From Arminella tubonensis (GTDB lineage: Bacteria; Pseudomonadota; Alphaproteobacteria; Rhizobiales; Rhizobiaceae), in the NCBI RefSeq assembly GCF_003240585.1, contig NZ_PCDP01000036.1, forward strand, positions 372,001 to 436,000: a stretch of 64,000 bases of DNA, written 5' to 3'. Below the pieces are notes generated by a model, which saw only the letters and a list, made by a program, of their open reading frames with translations, was not told where the DNA came from and ran no database searches. This document shows positions 1 through 10,645 of the stretch, piece by piece (position 1 is the first letter of the stretch; every line of letters starts with the position of its first letter). Made by a program: the position numbers and the translations under genes.

Positions 1-2546
1 CGGGCACTGTTCTGCGCATCATCCTGCTTGCGCTGGTATTGATTGCGGCCGCAGCCGCGTTCGTCATATTCAAGAATTCGCTCGACAACGAGATGGTGCT
101 GGGCGCGCTTGGCATCCTTGCCATGGTCGGCATCTTCTTTCTGGTTTCGTCGGTGATCGGCTTTGTCGAGGTCATGCCGCAGACACAGTCCGACAGCCTG
201 GCGCGGTCTTTCCTCAACAGCCATCCGGACGGCACCCTCATCACCGACGAGAAGGGCCGCATCGTCTATGCCAATGCAGCCTACGGCGATCTGACGGGAG
301 CCAAGAAGACGACCGAGGTGCAGTCGCTCGAGACTTTGCTGTCGCGCAATCGCGAATCCAACGAGGCGCTCTACCGGCTTTCCAATGGGCTTCGGGAAGG
401 CAAGGAGGGGCGGGAGGAGTTCCGTCTGCTGAAGCCGCTCGGTCCCGTCGGCAGTAGCGGCTCCGGCGCGCACTGGTACCGGCTGAAGGCACGGACGCTG
501 CCGGCCGAGGGTGGCAAGGAGCTGCATATCTGGCAGATCACCGACATCACCTCGGAACGCGACGACCAGGAGCGGTTCTTCAAGGAGCTGCAGAACGCGA
601 TCGATTATCTCGACCATGCACCTGCCGGCTTTTTCTCGGCCGGTCGCAAGGGAGAGATATTCTACCTCAACGCAACGCTCGCCGAATGGCTCGGCCTCGA
701 TCTTACCAAGTTCAGCCCGGGCTCGATCGCAATCGGAGACCTGGTGGCGGGCGAGGGCCTTGCCTTGATCCAGTCGGTGCAGGCCGAGCCGGGCTTCAAG
801 AAGACGGTGACGCTCGATCTCGACCTGAAAAGGGCGAACGGCCAGAGCCTGCCGGTGCGGCTGGTGCATAGCGTCACCTCGATGCGCGACGGAGCGCCGG
901 GCGAAAGCCGGACGATCGTGCTTGGCCGCCAGAAGGACGACGACAACGACCAGTCAGCCTCGGTTGCCGCGATGCGGTTCACGCGCTTTTTCAACAACAC
1001 GCCGATGGCGATCGCCTCCGTCGACGGACAGGGGCGGATATTGCGCACCAATGCGCCGTTCCTGAAGCTGTTCTCCAATGTCGTTTCCCGTGACGATATC
1101 GAGCGGGGCGCGACGCTCGAGACCATCTTCAGCGAAAGCGAAAGGCCGAAGCTCGCCCAGGCTTTTGCCGCTGCCAAGGATCGCCAGGGCGACATCCCGT
1201 CGATCGATTCGCGAAACCCGAATGACGAGACACGACACTTCCGCTTCTACATCAATGCAGTCATCGAGCAGAGCGACGAGGCACCTGAGGAGGCGGCGAT
1301 CGTCTATGCCGTCGAAGTCACCGAGCAGAAGGCGCTCGAGACGCAGATGGCCCAGACCCAGAAGATGAACGCAGTCGGCACGCTTGCCGGCGGCATTGCG
1401 CACGATTTCAACAACGTGCTCACCGCGATCCTGTTGTCTTCCGACCATCTGCTGCTTCAGGCACGGCCGGCCGACGCCAGCTTTGCCGACCTGATGGAAA
1501 TCAAGCGTAACGCCAATCGCGCCGCAGTTCTTGTCCGGCAGTTGCTGGCTTTCTCGCGAAAGCAGACGATGCGGCCAACGGTGCTGAACCTCACCGATGT
1601 CATCGGCGACCTGCGCATGCTGGTCGAACGGCTGCTTTCGGGCACTCGGGTCAAGCTCGACGTTGAATATGGCCGCGATCTCTGGCCTGTCAAAACCGAC
1701 CTTTCGCAGTTTGAGCAGGTGATGATCAATCTCTGCGTCAACGCCCGCGACGCGATGCCGGAGGGCGGCAAGCTGACGCTACGGACGCGTAACCTGCCGG
1801 CCGATGAAGTGCCTGCCTTCAACTACGCATATCTGCCGCATGAGGACATGGTACTCGTCGAAGTCAGCGACAACGGTACGGGTATCGCGCCAGAGATCAT
1901 GGACAAGATCTTTGAACCGTTCTTCACCACAAAGGATGTCGGCAAGGGCACCGGGCTGGGGCTTGCCATGGTCTACGGCATCGTCAAGCAGTCCGGCGGC
2001 TATATCCAGCCGGAATCGGAGGTCGGCAAGGGCACGACGTTCCGCGTCTTCCTGCCCCGGCATATCATCGAGGTGATACCGGGCGTCGATGGCGATGCCG
2101 CGCCGGGGATAGAAGCACCGCCAATGGGCCAAAGCCAGATGCCGTTGCCTGCGGTGGAGCCGACCGATCTGACCGGCAAGTCCGCCGTGGTGCTCCTCGT
2201 CGAGGACGAGGAAGCCGTGCGCCGTGGCGGCAAGCGCATGCTGGAAACGCGCGGCTATACGGTCCACGAGGCCGGCTCCGGGGTCGAAGCGCTCGAGATA
2301 CTCGAAGAACTCGAGGGCAAGGTGGATGTGGTCGTCTCCGATGTCGTCATGCCGGAAATGGACGGTCCAACGCTGCTTCGGGAGCTTCGGAAGATATACC
2401 CCGACATGAAGTTCATCTTCGTCTCCGGCTATGCCGAGGATGCCTTTGCGCGCAACCTGCCTGCAGACTCCAAGTTCGGCTTCCTGCCAAAGCCGTTCTC
2501 GCTGAAGCAGCTCGCGGTCGCCGTTAGGGAGATGCTGGACAGCTGA
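1..2546 (+). CDS. cckA: Cell-cycle hybrid histidine kinase CckA (5' end cut off by window)
   Basis: The reading frame is open from base 3, so the N-terminus lies outside the window; the TTG at 39 is internal. Two hydrophobic stretches come first, then PAS-like sensor domains. A HisKA H-box follows with [11 protein letters not shown] (phospho-acceptor His about residue 455 counted from base 39). The HATPase domain shows [26 protein letters not shown] and [15 protein letters not shown]-terminal receiver domain carries SDVVMP with the phospho-Asp near residue 768. This order is that of CckA, the inner-membrane kinase/phosphatase that feeds CtrA through ChpT. All catalytic motifs are intact. Identification rests on architecture and on my memory of rhizobial CckA. 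Confidence 0.93.
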   Translation, partial: GTVLRIILLALVLIAAAAAFVIFKNSLDNEMVLGALGILAMVGIFFLVSSVIGFVEVMPQTQSDSLARSFLNSHPDGTLITDEKGRIVYANAAYGDLTGAKKTTEVQSLETLLSRNRESNEALYRLSNGLREGKEGREEFRLLKPLGPVGSSGSGAHWYRLKARTLPAEGGKELHIWQITDITSERDDQERFFKELQNAIDYLDHAPAGFFSAGRKGEIFYLNATLAEWLGLDLTKFSPGSIAIGDLVAGEGLALIQSVQAEPGFKKTVTLDLDLKRANGQSLPVRLVHSVTSMRDGAPGESRTIVLGRQKDDDNDQSASVAAMRFTRFFNNTPMAIASVDGQGRILRTNAPFLKLFSNVVSRDDIERGATLETIFSESERPKLAQAFAAAKDRQGDIPSIDSRNPNDETRHFRFYINAVIEQSDEAPEEAAIVYAVEVTEQKALETQMAQTQKMNAVGTLAGGIAHDFNNVLTAILLSSDHLLLQARPADASFADLMEIKRNANRAAVLVRQLLAFSRKQTMRPTVLNLTDVIGDLRMLVERLLSGTRVKLDVEYGRDLWPVKTDLSQFEQVMINLCVNARDAMPEGGKLTLRTRNLPADEVPAFNYAYLPHEDMVLVEVSDNGTGIAPEIMDKIFEPFFTTKDVGKGTGLGLAMVYGIVKQSGGYIQPESEVGKGTTFRVFLPRHIIEVIPGVDGDAAPGIEAPPMGQSQMPLPAVEPTDLTGKSAVVLLVEDEEAVRRGGKRMLETRGYTVHEAGSGVEALEILEELEGKVDVVVSDVVMPEMDGPTLLRELRKIYPDMKFIFVSGYAEDAFARNLPADSKFGFLPKPFSLKQLAVAVREMLDS

Positions 2547-2553
2547 TGATGTT

Positions 2554-2585
2554 GCCCGGCAGGCTGAGGTTCAGCCGCGCCGGGC
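2554..2585. terminator. Nested hairpin between convergent cckA and DMT permease
   Basis: An outer 7-bp GC stem (2554-2560 with 2579-2585) encloses a second 6-bp stem (2562-2567 with 2571-2576). It lies just after the cckA stop and overlaps the last codons of the opposing permease gene. No clear T tract follows on either strand, so its role as a terminator is inferred from position. Confidence 0.4.
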
Positions 2586-3467
2586 GATCAGAATGCCCAG
2601 CAGCACGACTGCGCCGCCGACCGCCTGCAGGGGGCCGATTGCTTCGCCGAGCAGCGTCCAGGCTAGGATGGCGGCGACGACCGGCTGCAACAACAGTGTG
2701 AGCGATGAGAAGGCCGCAGGCAGATATGCCAGGGCGTAGGTGATGGCCACTTGGCCACCGGCATGACTGATGAGGGCGAGCCCGACCAGGATAGACCAGC
2801 CGAAAGCGGTCGCTGGAATGAGATTACCCTCGAAGAAGAGCGCGACGGGCAAAATGCAGATGGCTGCCACAGCCGTGCTCCAGACCATGATCCGAAGGGT
2901 ATCGAACCGATTGCGCAGCCGGCCTATGACGAGGATATAACCGGCATAGAAGACGGCGGCGAGCGTAGCCAGCCCGTCTCCCCCGAGGTCGCCGTTGGCA
3001 AGGCCTGCAAGCCCTCCCTTCAATATGACGATGCCGAACATGGCAGCCGCAAGACCCGCCAGAAATGTGCCTGTTACTCTGGCGCGAAGAAACAGCCAAC
3101 CGATCAGCGTTACGAAAACCGGTGCCAGATTGGCAAGCAGCGTCGCTTTGGCGACGGATGTAATATGCAGCGCCACATGCCACAGGATCAAATCGCTGGC
3201 GAGGAAAAGCCCCGGGAGCGCGAGCAGGGCGCAATCCGCGAGACTTTGGGGACGAGCGTCCCCTGGCTGACGTTTGATCGCCGATACGACGAGCAGTGGT
3301 ATCAACGCCAGCGCGACGCGCCAGAACCCCGTCGTCATCGGGCCGACTTCCGACAGCCGCACGAAGATCGGCGATCCTCCGATGGCAGCACCACCGAGGA
3401 TCAGGGCCGCAAGAGGCAGGCGACCTCCCTTCGACGGGGCGGGGACGACGGTACTTGCATTTGACAC
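2571..3467 (-). CDS. EamA/DMT-family permease
   Basis: This 298-aa inner-membrane protein is almost wholly hydrophobic and reads as about ten transmembrane helices arranged as two EamA repeats, one roughly residues 17-145 and one 160-297. The first repeat has the family pattern GSPIFVRLSEVGPMTTGFWR, the second a conserved end (LLGEAIGPLQAVGGAVVLLG). Drug/metabolite transporters move small metabolites or toxic compounds, and the sequence does not tell the substrate. It lies downstream of psuG on the same strand, with a gap of 67 bp, and could be co-transcribed with the pseudouridine genes. A role in nucleoside export is only a guess from this proximity. Confidence 0.85.
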   Translation of the reverse strand: MSNASTVVPAPSKGGRLPLAALILGGAAIGGSPIFVRLSEVGPMTTGFWRVALALIPLLVVSAIKRQPGDARPQSLADCALLALPGLFLASDLILWHVALHITSVAKATLLANLAPVFVTLIGWLFLRARVTGTFLAGLAAAMFGIVILKGGLAGLANGDLGGDGLATLAAVFYAGYILVIGRLRNRFDTLRIMVWSTAVAAICILPVALFFEGNLIPATAFGWSILVGLALISHAGGQVAITYALAYLPAAFSSLTLLLQPVVAAILAWTLLGEAIGPLQAVGGAVVLLGILIARRG

Positions 3468-3534
3468 GCTGGAGCCTCGTGGCTAACGTTCTGCGCGGCG
3501 CCGAAAGCGGCGGGCTTGAAGTTTTCGGCGGTGC

Positions 3535-4461
3535 TCAGTCGGTCAGGGCGACCGCTATTTCGGCGGCGAGACGGGCGTTGTTTTCAACCAGCGCGATGTT
3601 GGTCTTCAGGCTGCGGCCTTCGGTCAGGTCGAAGATGGTACCGAGTAGATAGGGCGTCACGGCCTTGCCGGTGATTTCGTCGCGCTCGGCGCTATCGAGC
3701 GCTCGTTCGATGTAGATTTCCATTTCGCCGCCGGGTATTTCGTCCGCTTCAGGCACAGGGTTGGCGATCAGCATGCCGCCGTCGATGCCGAGCTGATCGC
3801 GGGTCTTCTGGAAATTGGCGATGGCGGCTGGGCTGTTCAGAGTCAGCGGGCTCGGAAGGCCGGATTCGCGCGACCAGAAGGCCGGGAATTGCGTGGCGCC
3901 GTAAGTGACAACGGGCACGCCGCGGGTTTCGAGGACCTCCAGCGTCTTCGGAATGTCGAGAATTGCCTTGGCGCCGGCGCAGACGACGATGACGCCGGTG
4001 CGGGCCAGTTCCTCGAGATCAGCCGAAATGTCGAAGCTCTGTTCGCCGCCGCGATGGACGCCGCCGATGCCGCCCGTTGCAAAGACCTTGATGCCGGCGC
4101 GGGCGGCGGCGATCATGGTCGCAGCGACCGTCGTGGCACCGGTGCGGCGTTCGGCGATGGCGAAGGCAAGGTCCGCACGCGATACCTTCATCGCATCCGT
4201 CGTCTGCGCCAGGCTTTCAAGCTCCGCTGGCTCAAGCCCGATATGCAGCGTGCCGTGAATGACCGCTATGGTCGCCGGCACGGCGCCTTCTTCGCGAATG
4301 ATCGCCTCGACGCTGCGCGCCATCTCGATATTGCCGGGATAAGGCATGCCGTGGGTGATGATGGTCGACTCGAGCGCAACGATCGGCGCGCCGCGTTGTT
4401 TTGCAGCCGCAACTTCCTTCGAATAGGAGATCGGCAGATCCGGAGAAATCGGCTTGGTCAT
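3535..4461 (-). CDS. psuG: Pseudouridine-5'-phosphate glycosidase PsuG
   Basis: This 308-aa protein has the usual length of PsuG, which cleaves the C-C glycosidic bond of pseudouridine 5'-phosphate to give uracil and ribose 5-phosphate. Family landmarks are ALESTIITHGMPYP near the N-terminus, VPATIAVIHGTLHIGL, the segment KVFATGGIGGVHRG and the C-terminal NPVPEADEIPG. The gene follows the PfkB kinase gene psuK with 43 bp between them, and the two catalyse successive steps. Start ATG at 4461. The role is well supported by full-length agreement with the family as I know it. Confidence 0.93.
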   Translation of the reverse strand: MTKPISPDLPISYSKEVAAAKQRGAPIVALESTIITHGMPYPGNIEMARSVEAIIREEGAVPATIAVIHGTLHIGLEPAELESLAQTTDAMKVSRADLAFAIAERRTGATTVAATMIAAARAGIKVFATGGIGGVHRGGEQSFDISADLEELARTGVIVVCAGAKAILDIPKTLEVLETRGVPVVTYGATQFPAFWSRESGLPSPLTLNSPAAIANFQKTRDQLGIDGGMLIANPVPEADEIPGGEMEIYIERALDSAERDEITGKAVTPYLLGTIFDLTEGRSLKTNIALVENNARLAAEIAVALTD

Positions 4462-4504
4462 GGTCGCGTCCAGTAATTTAGAATGGAAAGGGTTGTTTCA
4501 GGCT

Positions 4505-5449
4505 TCATGACAGCATTTCGGCCTTGGGAACAAGAGCCAGCATCGTCTTCAGCAGTTCTGGCGACAGATTTTCGGCAGTCGCAAACGGCGATTGAACCGT
4601 AATTGCGGCGGCTGCGACACCATGCCGAACGGCTTCTGAAAGATCGAGGCCGGCCAAGAGGGCTGATAAAACGCCGGCCGCCAGCGAATCCCCGGCGCCC
4701 GTGACGTCGGCTATGTCCTCCACCGCCGGCGGCTGCAGGCTGACCATCTCGCTTTCCGAGAATGCGACGACCGGGCGCTGGCCGCGTGTGATGACGCCGC
4801 CCTTCAGGCCGAGCGCCCGCAGCTGGTCGATCCATTGCAGCGCGTTTTCCGGCCGACTTTGTGTCAGCGCCGCGGCCTCCGCCTCGTTGAGGAAGAGATA
4901 GTCGACCCCCGCTATGCAGGCGTTCAGCCGCACCACCTTGGCCGGCGAAATTGCGATTGCTGCAAGAGGCTTTGCGTCTTTTGTGGCGCGCGCGGCGATC
5001 GCTGTCAGCGTCTCAGTCGGCAGGTTGGCGTCGCAAAGAATGAGATCGGCTTCGTCGAAGGCGTCGCGCACCGAGCGGATCATCAGCCGACGCGGCCCGA
5101 ACAGCCTGTAGAGCTCCATGTCGGCGAGCGCGATGACGAGATTACCGTCGTTTTCGAGTATGGCCGTATAGCTTGGTGTCTTGCGGTCGAGGAAGACGAA
5201 GGGCCGGTCGTCGACACCGGCCTGACGAGCGGCCTCCGCCACCATCTCGCCCGTCGCATCGCCGCCGCGCGGCGAGATCATCCGGACGTCGAAACCCAGC
5301 CGCGCCAGATTGCGTGCCGCATTGAAACCGCCGCCGCCCGGCTCCTCGAACCAGGCGCCGGGATTGCTGGAACCTGGCGCCGTGTCGCCGGATATGCGAC
5401 CACGCCGGTCGATATGGGCGCCACCGAGGACGAGAATCTTCTTAGCCAT
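4505..5449 (-). CDS. psuK: PfkB-family sugar kinase, probable pseudouridine kinase
   Basis: This 314-aa protein is a cytoplasmic ribokinase/PfkB-family enzyme. It begins with the nucleoside/sugar-binding segment KILVLGGAHIDRRG, has GGGGFNAARNLARLG near residue 40, and the signature DVTGAGDSLAAGVLSALL near residue 250 with the catalytic Asp and anion hole. PfkB kinases of this type phosphorylate the 5'-OH of pseudouridine. The substrate is inferred mainly from psuG lying immediately downstream; on its own the sequence would support only a PfkB carbohydrate kinase. It is divergent from recA, with about 240 bp between the two genes that must hold both promoters. Confidence 0.85.
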   Translation of the reverse strand: MAKKILVLGGAHIDRRGRISGDTAPGSSNPGAWFEEPGGGGFNAARNLARLGFDVRMISPRGGDATGEMVAEAARQAGVDDRPFVFLDRKTPSYTAILENDGNLVIALADMELYRLFGPRRLMIRSVRDAFDEADLILCDANLPTETLTAIAARATKDAKPLAAIAISPAKVVRLNACIAGVDYLFLNEAEAAALTQSRPENALQWIDQLRALGLKGGVITRGQRPVVAFSESEMVSLQPPAVEDIADVTGAGDSLAAGVLSALLAGLDLSEAVRHGVAAAAITVQSPFATAENLSPELLKTMLALVPKAEMLS

Positions 5450-5615
5450 TGCGCGCGGTCCTATCGTCCGAAAGGGCGAATCGAGCCTGCCGGATACCCC
5501 TGGCGTGAGGTGGGTACCGACGGGTAAGTGATTGCGACGAAAGAAGAAAACAAATATCGAACAAAGCTCATTTTACCTTTTTCTTTCAATCGGTTGGCGG
5601 ACGCTTGCAGAAGCG

Positions 5616-5630
5616 GAACAAATCAGGTAC
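5616..5630 (+). promoter_or_regulatory. Probable LexA (SOS) operator of recA
   Basis: The sequence reads GAAC, seven bases, then GTAC, one base away from the alphaproteobacterial LexA direct repeat GAAC-N7-GAAC. It ends 59 bp before the recA ATG. Position and pattern fit a LexA-repressed recA promoter; the mismatch in the second half lowers certainty. Confidence 0.6.
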
Positions 5631-5689
5631 AAACTTCTCATCAACTGCTTCATTGCTTGGGCGGCTTCAATAACCTAAAGGTGGATCGA

Positions 5690-6778
5690 ATGTCACAGAA
5701 TAGTTTGCGGCTCGTAGAGGACAAATCGGTGGACAAAAGCAAGGCGCTCGAAGCGGCACTCTCACAGATAGAGCGGTCGTTCGGCAAGGGCTCGATCATG
5801 AAGCTCGGTTCGAACGAGAGCATCGTCGAGATCGAAACGGTTTCCACCGGTTCTCTTGGTCTCGATATTGCCCTTGGCGTTGGCGGATTGCCTAAGGGTC
5901 GTATCGTTGAGATCTACGGTCCTGAAAGCTCCGGCAAGACGACGCTGGCGCTACAGACCATTGCCGAAGCCCAAAAAAAGGGCGGTATCTGCGCGTTCGT
6001 CGACGCCGAGCATGCTCTCGATCCGGTCTATGCTCGCAAGCTTGGCGTCGATCTGCAGAACCTTCTGATCTCGCAGCCTGACACCGGCGAACAAGCCCTC
6101 GAAATTACCGATACGCTGGTGCGTTCCGGCGCAATCGACGTCCTGGTCATCGACTCGGTCGCCGCGCTGACGCCACGTGCCGAAATCGAAGGCGAAATGG
6201 GCGACAGCCTGCCAGGTCTTCAGGCGCGGCTTATGAGCCAGGCACTGCGTAAGCTGACAGCTTCGATCTCGCGCTCGAACACGATGGTCATCTTCATCAA
6301 CCAGATTCGCATGAAAATCGGCGTCATGTTCGGTTCGCCGGAAACGACCACCGGCGGCAATGCGCTGAAGTTCTATGCTTCCGTTCGTCTCGACATCCGC
6401 CGCATCGGCGCCGTCAAGGAGCGCGACGAGGTCATCGGCAACCAGACGCGCGTCAAGGTCGTCAAGAACAAGATGGCGCCTCCCTTCAAGCAGGTCGAAT
6501 TCGATATCATGTATGGCGAAGGCGTGTCCAAGACAGGCGAACTCGTCGACCTTGGCGTCAAGGCCGGGATCGTCGAAAAGTCAGGTGCGTGGTTCTCCTA
6601 TAACAGCCAGCGTCTCGGGCAGGGCCGCGAGAACGCCAAGATATTCCTGCGCGACAACCCCGATCTGGCCAATGAAATCGAAACGCTGCTGCGCCAGAAC
6701 GCCGGCCTCATCGCCGACAAGTTCCTGCAGAACGGCGGCCCGGATGCGAATGACGGCGACACCGCCGCCGAGATGTAA
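5690..6778 (+). CDS. recA: Recombinase RecA
   Basis: The 362-aa product binds single-stranded DNA, drives strand exchange and stimulates LexA self-cleavage. I chose the ATG at 5690 because it follows an AAAGGTGG ribosome site and gives the known alphaproteobacterial N-terminus [20 protein letters not shown]; the open frame runs further upstream to 5528, but that part crosses the probable LexA site and promoter. Walker A is GPESSGKTT near residue 77, followed by VDAEHALDP and [10 protein letters not shown], the L2 region with GNALKFYAS, and an acidic C-terminal tail. A strong terminator follows at 6821. The gene is typical in every respect. Confidence 0.97.
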   Translation: MSQNSLRLVEDKSVDKSKALEAALSQIERSFGKGSIMKLGSNESIVEIETVSTGSLGLDIALGVGGLPKGRIVEIYGPESSGKTTLALQTIAEAQKKGGICAFVDAEHALDPVYARKLGVDLQNLLISQPDTGEQALEITDTLVRSGAIDVLVIDSVAALTPRAEIEGEMGDSLPGLQARLMSQALRKLTASISRSNTMVIFINQIRMKIGVMFGSPETTTGGNALKFYASVRLDIRRIGAVKERDEVIGNQTRVKVVKNKMAPPFKQVEFDIMYGEGVSKTGELVDLGVKAGIVEKSGAWFSYNSQRLGQGRENAKIFLRDNPDLANEIETLLRQNAGLIADKFLQNGGPDANDGDTAAEM

Positions 6779-6820
6779 TCCGGCGGTCTGCTCTGGCGCT
6801 CAGCCTTCGGCGAATTCGAA

Positions 6821-6860
6821 CCGGCCGCACTCTCGATAAGAGATGTGCGGCCGGTTTCGT
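6821..6860 (+). terminator. Intrinsic terminator of recA
   Basis: A perfect 10-bp GC stem (6821-6830 with 6845-6854), extendable inward by further pairs, is followed by TTTCGTT. It lies 43 bp after the recA stop and before alaS. Confidence 0.85.
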
Positions 6861-6948
6861 TCGTGCGGCTGGACAGGGCAGGGGGCGGACGATAAAAGCC
6901 CAATGGATTTGAAATATACCTGCCTTCGGCAGCAATGAAGGGCATAGC

Positions 6949-9609
6949 ATGAGCGGCGTGAACGAAATCCGGTCGACCTTCCTCGACTACTTCAAGACGA
7001 ACGGGCACGAGATCGTTCCGTCAAGCTCGCTCGTTCCACGCAACGACCCGACATTGATGTTTACCAATGCCGGTATGGTGCAGTTCAAGAACGTCTTTAC
7101 TGGAGCAGAGAACAGGCCCTACAAAACCGCGACCAGCGCCCAGAAATGCGTGCGGGCCGGCGGCAAGCACAACGACCTCGACAATGTCGGATATACGGCG
7201 CGCCACCATACGTTCTTCGAAATGCTCGGCAATTTCTCCTTCGGCGATTATTTCAAGGAGCGCGCGATCGAGCTCGCCTGGAACCTGATCACCAAGGAAT
7301 TCGATATCGATCCGAAGCGGCTGCTGGTGACGGTCTACCATACGGACGACGATGCCTTTAACCTCTGGAAGAAGATCGCCGGATTGTCGGACGACAAGAT
7401 CATCCGCATTGCGACCAGCGACAATTTCTGGGCGATGGGCGATACCGGCCCCTGCGGTCCCTGTTCCGAGATCTTCTACGATCACGGAGATCATATCTGG
7501 GGTGGCCCTCCAGGCTCGCCTGACGAGGATGGCGATCGGTTCATCGAGATATGGAACCTCGTTTTCATGCAGTTCGAACAGCTGTCGAAGGATGAGCGCG
7601 TGGCCCTGCCGCGGCCGTCGATCGATACCGGCATGGGCATCGAGCGGGTTGCCGCCCTCCTGCAGGGCAAGCACGACAACTACGATATCGATCTTTTCCG
7701 CGCGCTGATTGAGGCATCCGAGGAAGCGACTGGCGTCATGGCCGAGGGCGAGCATCGCGCGAGCCATCGGGTTATTGCCGACCACCTGCGCTCGTCGGCC
7801 TTCCTGATCGCCGATGGCGTCCTGCCGTCGAAAGAGGGTCGCGGCTACGTGCTTCGCCGTATCATGCGTCGCGCCATGCGCCATGCACAGCTGCTCGGCG
7901 CCAGGGATCCCTTGATGTACAAGCTTCTGCCGACGCTGGTGCAGGAGATGGGCCGCGCCTATCCGGAACTGATACGTGCGGAATCCTTGATCTCGGAAAC
8001 GCTGAAGCTCGAGGAAAACCGGTTCCACAAGACGTTGGAGCGCGGCTTGTCCTTGCTTTCCGATGCCACGTCGACGCTATCGAAGGGCGACAGCCTCGAT
8101 GGCGAGACCGCCTTCAAGCTTTACGACACCTATGGATTTCCGCTCGACCTGACGCAGGATGCGCTTCGCGAGCGCGGTATCGGCGTCGATATCAGCAGCT
8201 TCACCAATGCCATGGAGCGCCAGAAGGCCGAGGCCCGCTCGCATTGGGCCGGCTCCGGCGACAAGGCGGCCGAGACGATCTGGTTCGAGCTCGGGGAGAA
8301 GCACGGCGCAACGGAATTCCTTGGCTATGACACCGAGACGGCGGAAGGCGTGATCCTTGCGATCGTCAAGGACGGCGTCGCCGTCGATAGCGCCGCGGCT
8401 GGGGACAACGTCCAGATCATCGTCAACCAGACGCCGTTCTACGGCGAGTCGGGTGGCCAGATGGGCGACACCGGCGTGATCGCTGGCGATAATGCAAAGC
8501 TTGAGGTCAGCGATACGCAGAAAAAGGGCGACGGTCTTTTCTCGCATGTCGCCACGGTTTCCGAGGGCACGATCAAGGTCGGCGATGCCGTTGCCTTGAC
8601 GGTGGATCATACCCGCCGCAGCCGCCTGCGTGCCAATCATTCGGCAACGCATCTATTGCACGAAGCGCTCCGTGAGGTCCTGGGGACGCATGTTGCCCAG
8701 AAGGGTTCGCTCGTTGCGCCCGAACGCCTGCGTTTCGACGTTTCTCATCCGAAGCCGATGTCTGCCGAAGAGCTGAAGATCGTCGAGGATATGGCCAATG
8801 AGATCGTGCTGCAGAACTCGCCTGTCACGACGCGGCTGATGAGTGTCGATGATGCGATTGCCGAAGGTGCCATGGCACTGTTCGGCGAGAAATACGGCGA
8901 CGAAGTTCGCGTGGTCTCAATGGGCGAAGGCGTGCGCGGCGTGAAGTCGAACCGGCCTTATTCTGTCGAACTCTGCGGCGGTACGCATGTGTCGGCGACC
9001 GGCCAGATCGGCCTTATCAGGGTTCTGTCCGAAAGCGCAGTTGGCGCCGGCGTTCGCCGCATCGAGGCCGTGACTGGCGTGTCGGCCCGGGATTATCTTG
9101 CCGAGCAGGACGACCGCGTAAAGACGCTTGCCACAGCTCTCAAAGTACAACCAAGCGAGCTCGTGGCCCGCGTCGAGACATTGATGGACGAGCGACGCAA
9201 GCTGGAACGCGAGCTTGCCGATGCAAAGCGCAAGCTCGCGATGGGCGGTGGGCAGGGCGGATCCGCCGATGCCGTTCGCGAGGTCGGTGGCGTGAAGTTC
9301 CTCGGCAAGGCGATTGCCGGCGTCGATCCCAAGGACCTCAAGGGTCTCGCTGATGACGGCAAGACGAGCCTTGGCTCCGGGGTCGTTGCGCTGGTCGGCG
9401 TGTCCGACGACGGCAAGGCGAGTGCAGTCGTAGCCGTGACGCCGGATCTGGTTGGCCGCTTCAGCGCCGTCGATCTGGTTCGCGTCGCGTCTGCAGCGCT
9501 CGGCGGCAAGGGCGGCGGCGGCCGGCCCGACATGGCGCAGGCAGGCGGCCCGGATGGCTCAAAAGCCGACGAGGCCATCGAGGCGGTTGCCACTGCGCTT
9601 GCCGGGTAG
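6949..9609 (+). CDS. alaS: Alanyl-tRNA synthetase
   Basis: The 886-aa cytoplasmic class II synthetase charges tRNA-Ala. The start ATG at 6949 gives [15 protein letters not shown], the normal bacterial N-terminus. The catalytic core includes [15 protein letters not shown] and [18 protein letters not shown]. The editing domain shows [12 protein letters not shown] near residue 564 and the zinc/editing motif CGGTHV near residue 674. The C-terminal oligomerisation part is Gly/Ala-rich with [16 protein letters not shown]. Length and motif order are normal. It is a separate unit from recA, bounded by terminators on both sides. Confidence 0.97.
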   Translation: MSGVNEIRSTFLDYFKTNGHEIVPSSSLVPRNDPTLMFTNAGMVQFKNVFTGAENRPYKTATSAQKCVRAGGKHNDLDNVGYTARHHTFFEMLGNFSFGDYFKERAIELAWNLITKEFDIDPKRLLVTVYHTDDDAFNLWKKIAGLSDDKIIRIATSDNFWAMGDTGPCGPCSEIFYDHGDHIWGGPPGSPDEDGDRFIEIWNLVFMQFEQLSKDERVALPRPSIDTGMGIERVAALLQGKHDNYDIDLFRALIEASEEATGVMAEGEHRASHRVIADHLRSSAFLIADGVLPSKEGRGYVLRRIMRRAMRHAQLLGARDPLMYKLLPTLVQEMGRAYPELIRAESLISETLKLEENRFHKTLERGLSLLSDATSTLSKGDSLDGETAFKLYDTYGFPLDLTQDALRERGIGVDISSFTNAMERQKAEARSHWAGSGDKAAETIWFELGEKHGATEFLGYDTETAEGVILAIVKDGVAVDSAAAGDNVQIIVNQTPFYGESGGQMGDTGVIAGDNAKLEVSDTQKKGDGLFSHVATVSEGTIKVGDAVALTVDHTRRSRLRANHSATHLLHEALREVLGTHVAQKGSLVAPERLRFDVSHPKPMSAEELKIVEDMANEIVLQNSPVTTRLMSVDDAIAEGAMALFGEKYGDEVRVVSMGEGVRGVKSNRPYSVELCGGTHVSATGQIGLIRVLSESAVGAGVRRIEAVTGVSARDYLAEQDDRVKTLATALKVQPSELVARVETLMDERRKLERELADAKRKLAMGGGQGGSADAVREVGGVKFLGKAIAGVDPKDLKGLADDGKTSLGSGVVALVGVSDDGKASAVVAVTPDLVGRFSAVDLVRVASAALGGKGGGGRPDMAQAGGPDGSKADEAIEAVATALAG

Positions 9610-9635
9610 GTGAGACGCCGGATTGAGTTTCATAG

Positions 9636-9671
9636 CGGCGGGAGCTTATCGGCTTCCGCCGTTTGCTTTTT
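9636..9671 (+). terminator. Intrinsic terminator of alaS
   Basis: A 10-bp stem with one G-T pair (9636-9645 with 9652-9661) and a 6-base loop is followed by TTTGCTTTTT. It lies 27 bp beyond the alaS stop. Confidence 0.8.
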
Positions 9672-9750
9672 GCGGCGTTGCCAAGTCAGCAGGATTTGTC
9701 AAATCGGGTTATGCTTTTCTGTGGGCGATCGAATTGCATGAGGTTCCGAT

Positions 9751-10611
9751 ATGAATGGCGAAGCGGCATGGGCACTTTATGAGACCCGTCTCCGACGGGT
9801 TTCCGCCTATATCCACGAGCACCTGGATGAAGAGCTCGACATGGATAGACTGGCCGAAATCGCCTGCATGTCGAGCTATCACTGGCACAGGATCTATCGG
9901 GCGATTTACGGCGAGACGCTCGCCGCCACGGTCAAGCGGTTGCGGTTGCACCGCGCGGCCGGGGATATCGTCCGGACGGATCTCGCCGTCAGCAAGATTG
10001 CAAGGCGATCTGGTTATCCCAATCTCCAGTCGTTCAATCGCATCTTCAAGTCAGTCTACGGCATGCCGCCGGCGCGATATCGGAAAGAGGGAAGCCATAG
10101 GATCTTCGAACCCAACGAAAACGGAAAGGCCAACGCCATGTTCGACGTCACGCTTCGCACCATTCCCGCTGTCGATCTGATCGGTATTCCCCACATTGGC
10201 TCCTATATGCAGATCAGCCAGGCTTTTGAAATACTGGGCGGCACCTTGAACGCCCGCGGCCTGATCAGTCCCGATATGAAAATGATCGGCGTTTACCTCG
10301 ACGATCCGGATATCGTGCCGGCCGAAAAACTGCGCTCCTTTGCCTGCGTCACGGGCGGATCCGAGGTTCCGGCCGAACCGCCGCTTGTGCGTCGTGCCAT
10401 CGAGGGCGGCGAGTACGCCGTCCTTCGGCACAAGGGGCCTTACGCGGATATGCACAAGGCATATCAGTGGCTCTACGCCGAGTGGCTTCCGGCCTCGGGC
10501 CGACAGCTGCGCGACTCTGTCATGTTCGAAGACTACATCAACAATCCTCGGGACGTAGGGCCAACCGAGTTGTTGACGGATATCTACATGCCGCTACAGA
10601 AGGCAGCATGA
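9751..10611 (+). CDS. AraC-family regulator with GyrI-like effector domain
   Basis: This 286-aa protein has an N-terminal AraC/XylS DNA-binding domain (about residues 10-115), with two helix-turn-helix units seen in LDEELDMDRLAEIACMS and SVYGMPPARYRK. A C-terminal GyrI-like/AraC effector-binding domain (about 130-285) contains PPLVRRAIEGGEYAVLRHKG and ends LLTDIYMPL. This order, DNA-binding first and then GyrI-like, resembles Rob/SbmC-type transcription factors that bind bulky or cationic small molecules. An AGG lies before the ATG. The neighbouring glutathione transferase is convergent, so the target is unknown; stress or drug sensing is an inference from the domain family. Confidence 0.88.
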   Translation: MNGEAAWALYETRLRRVSAYIHEHLDEELDMDRLAEIACMSSYHWHRIYRAIYGETLAATVKRLRLHRAAGDIVRTDLAVSKIARRSGYPNLQSFNRIFKSVYGMPPARYRKEGSHRIFEPNENGKANAMFDVTLRTIPAVDLIGIPHIGSYMQISQAFEILGGTLNARGLISPDMKMIGVYLDDPDIVPAEKLRSFACVTGGSEVPAEPPLVRRAIEGGEYAVLRHKGPYADMHKAYQWLYAEWLPASGRQLRDSVMFEDYINNPRDVGPTELLTDIYMPLQKAA

Positions 10612-10645
10612 AGGTGACCATATTCGACGGCTATAGGTCGTTGGG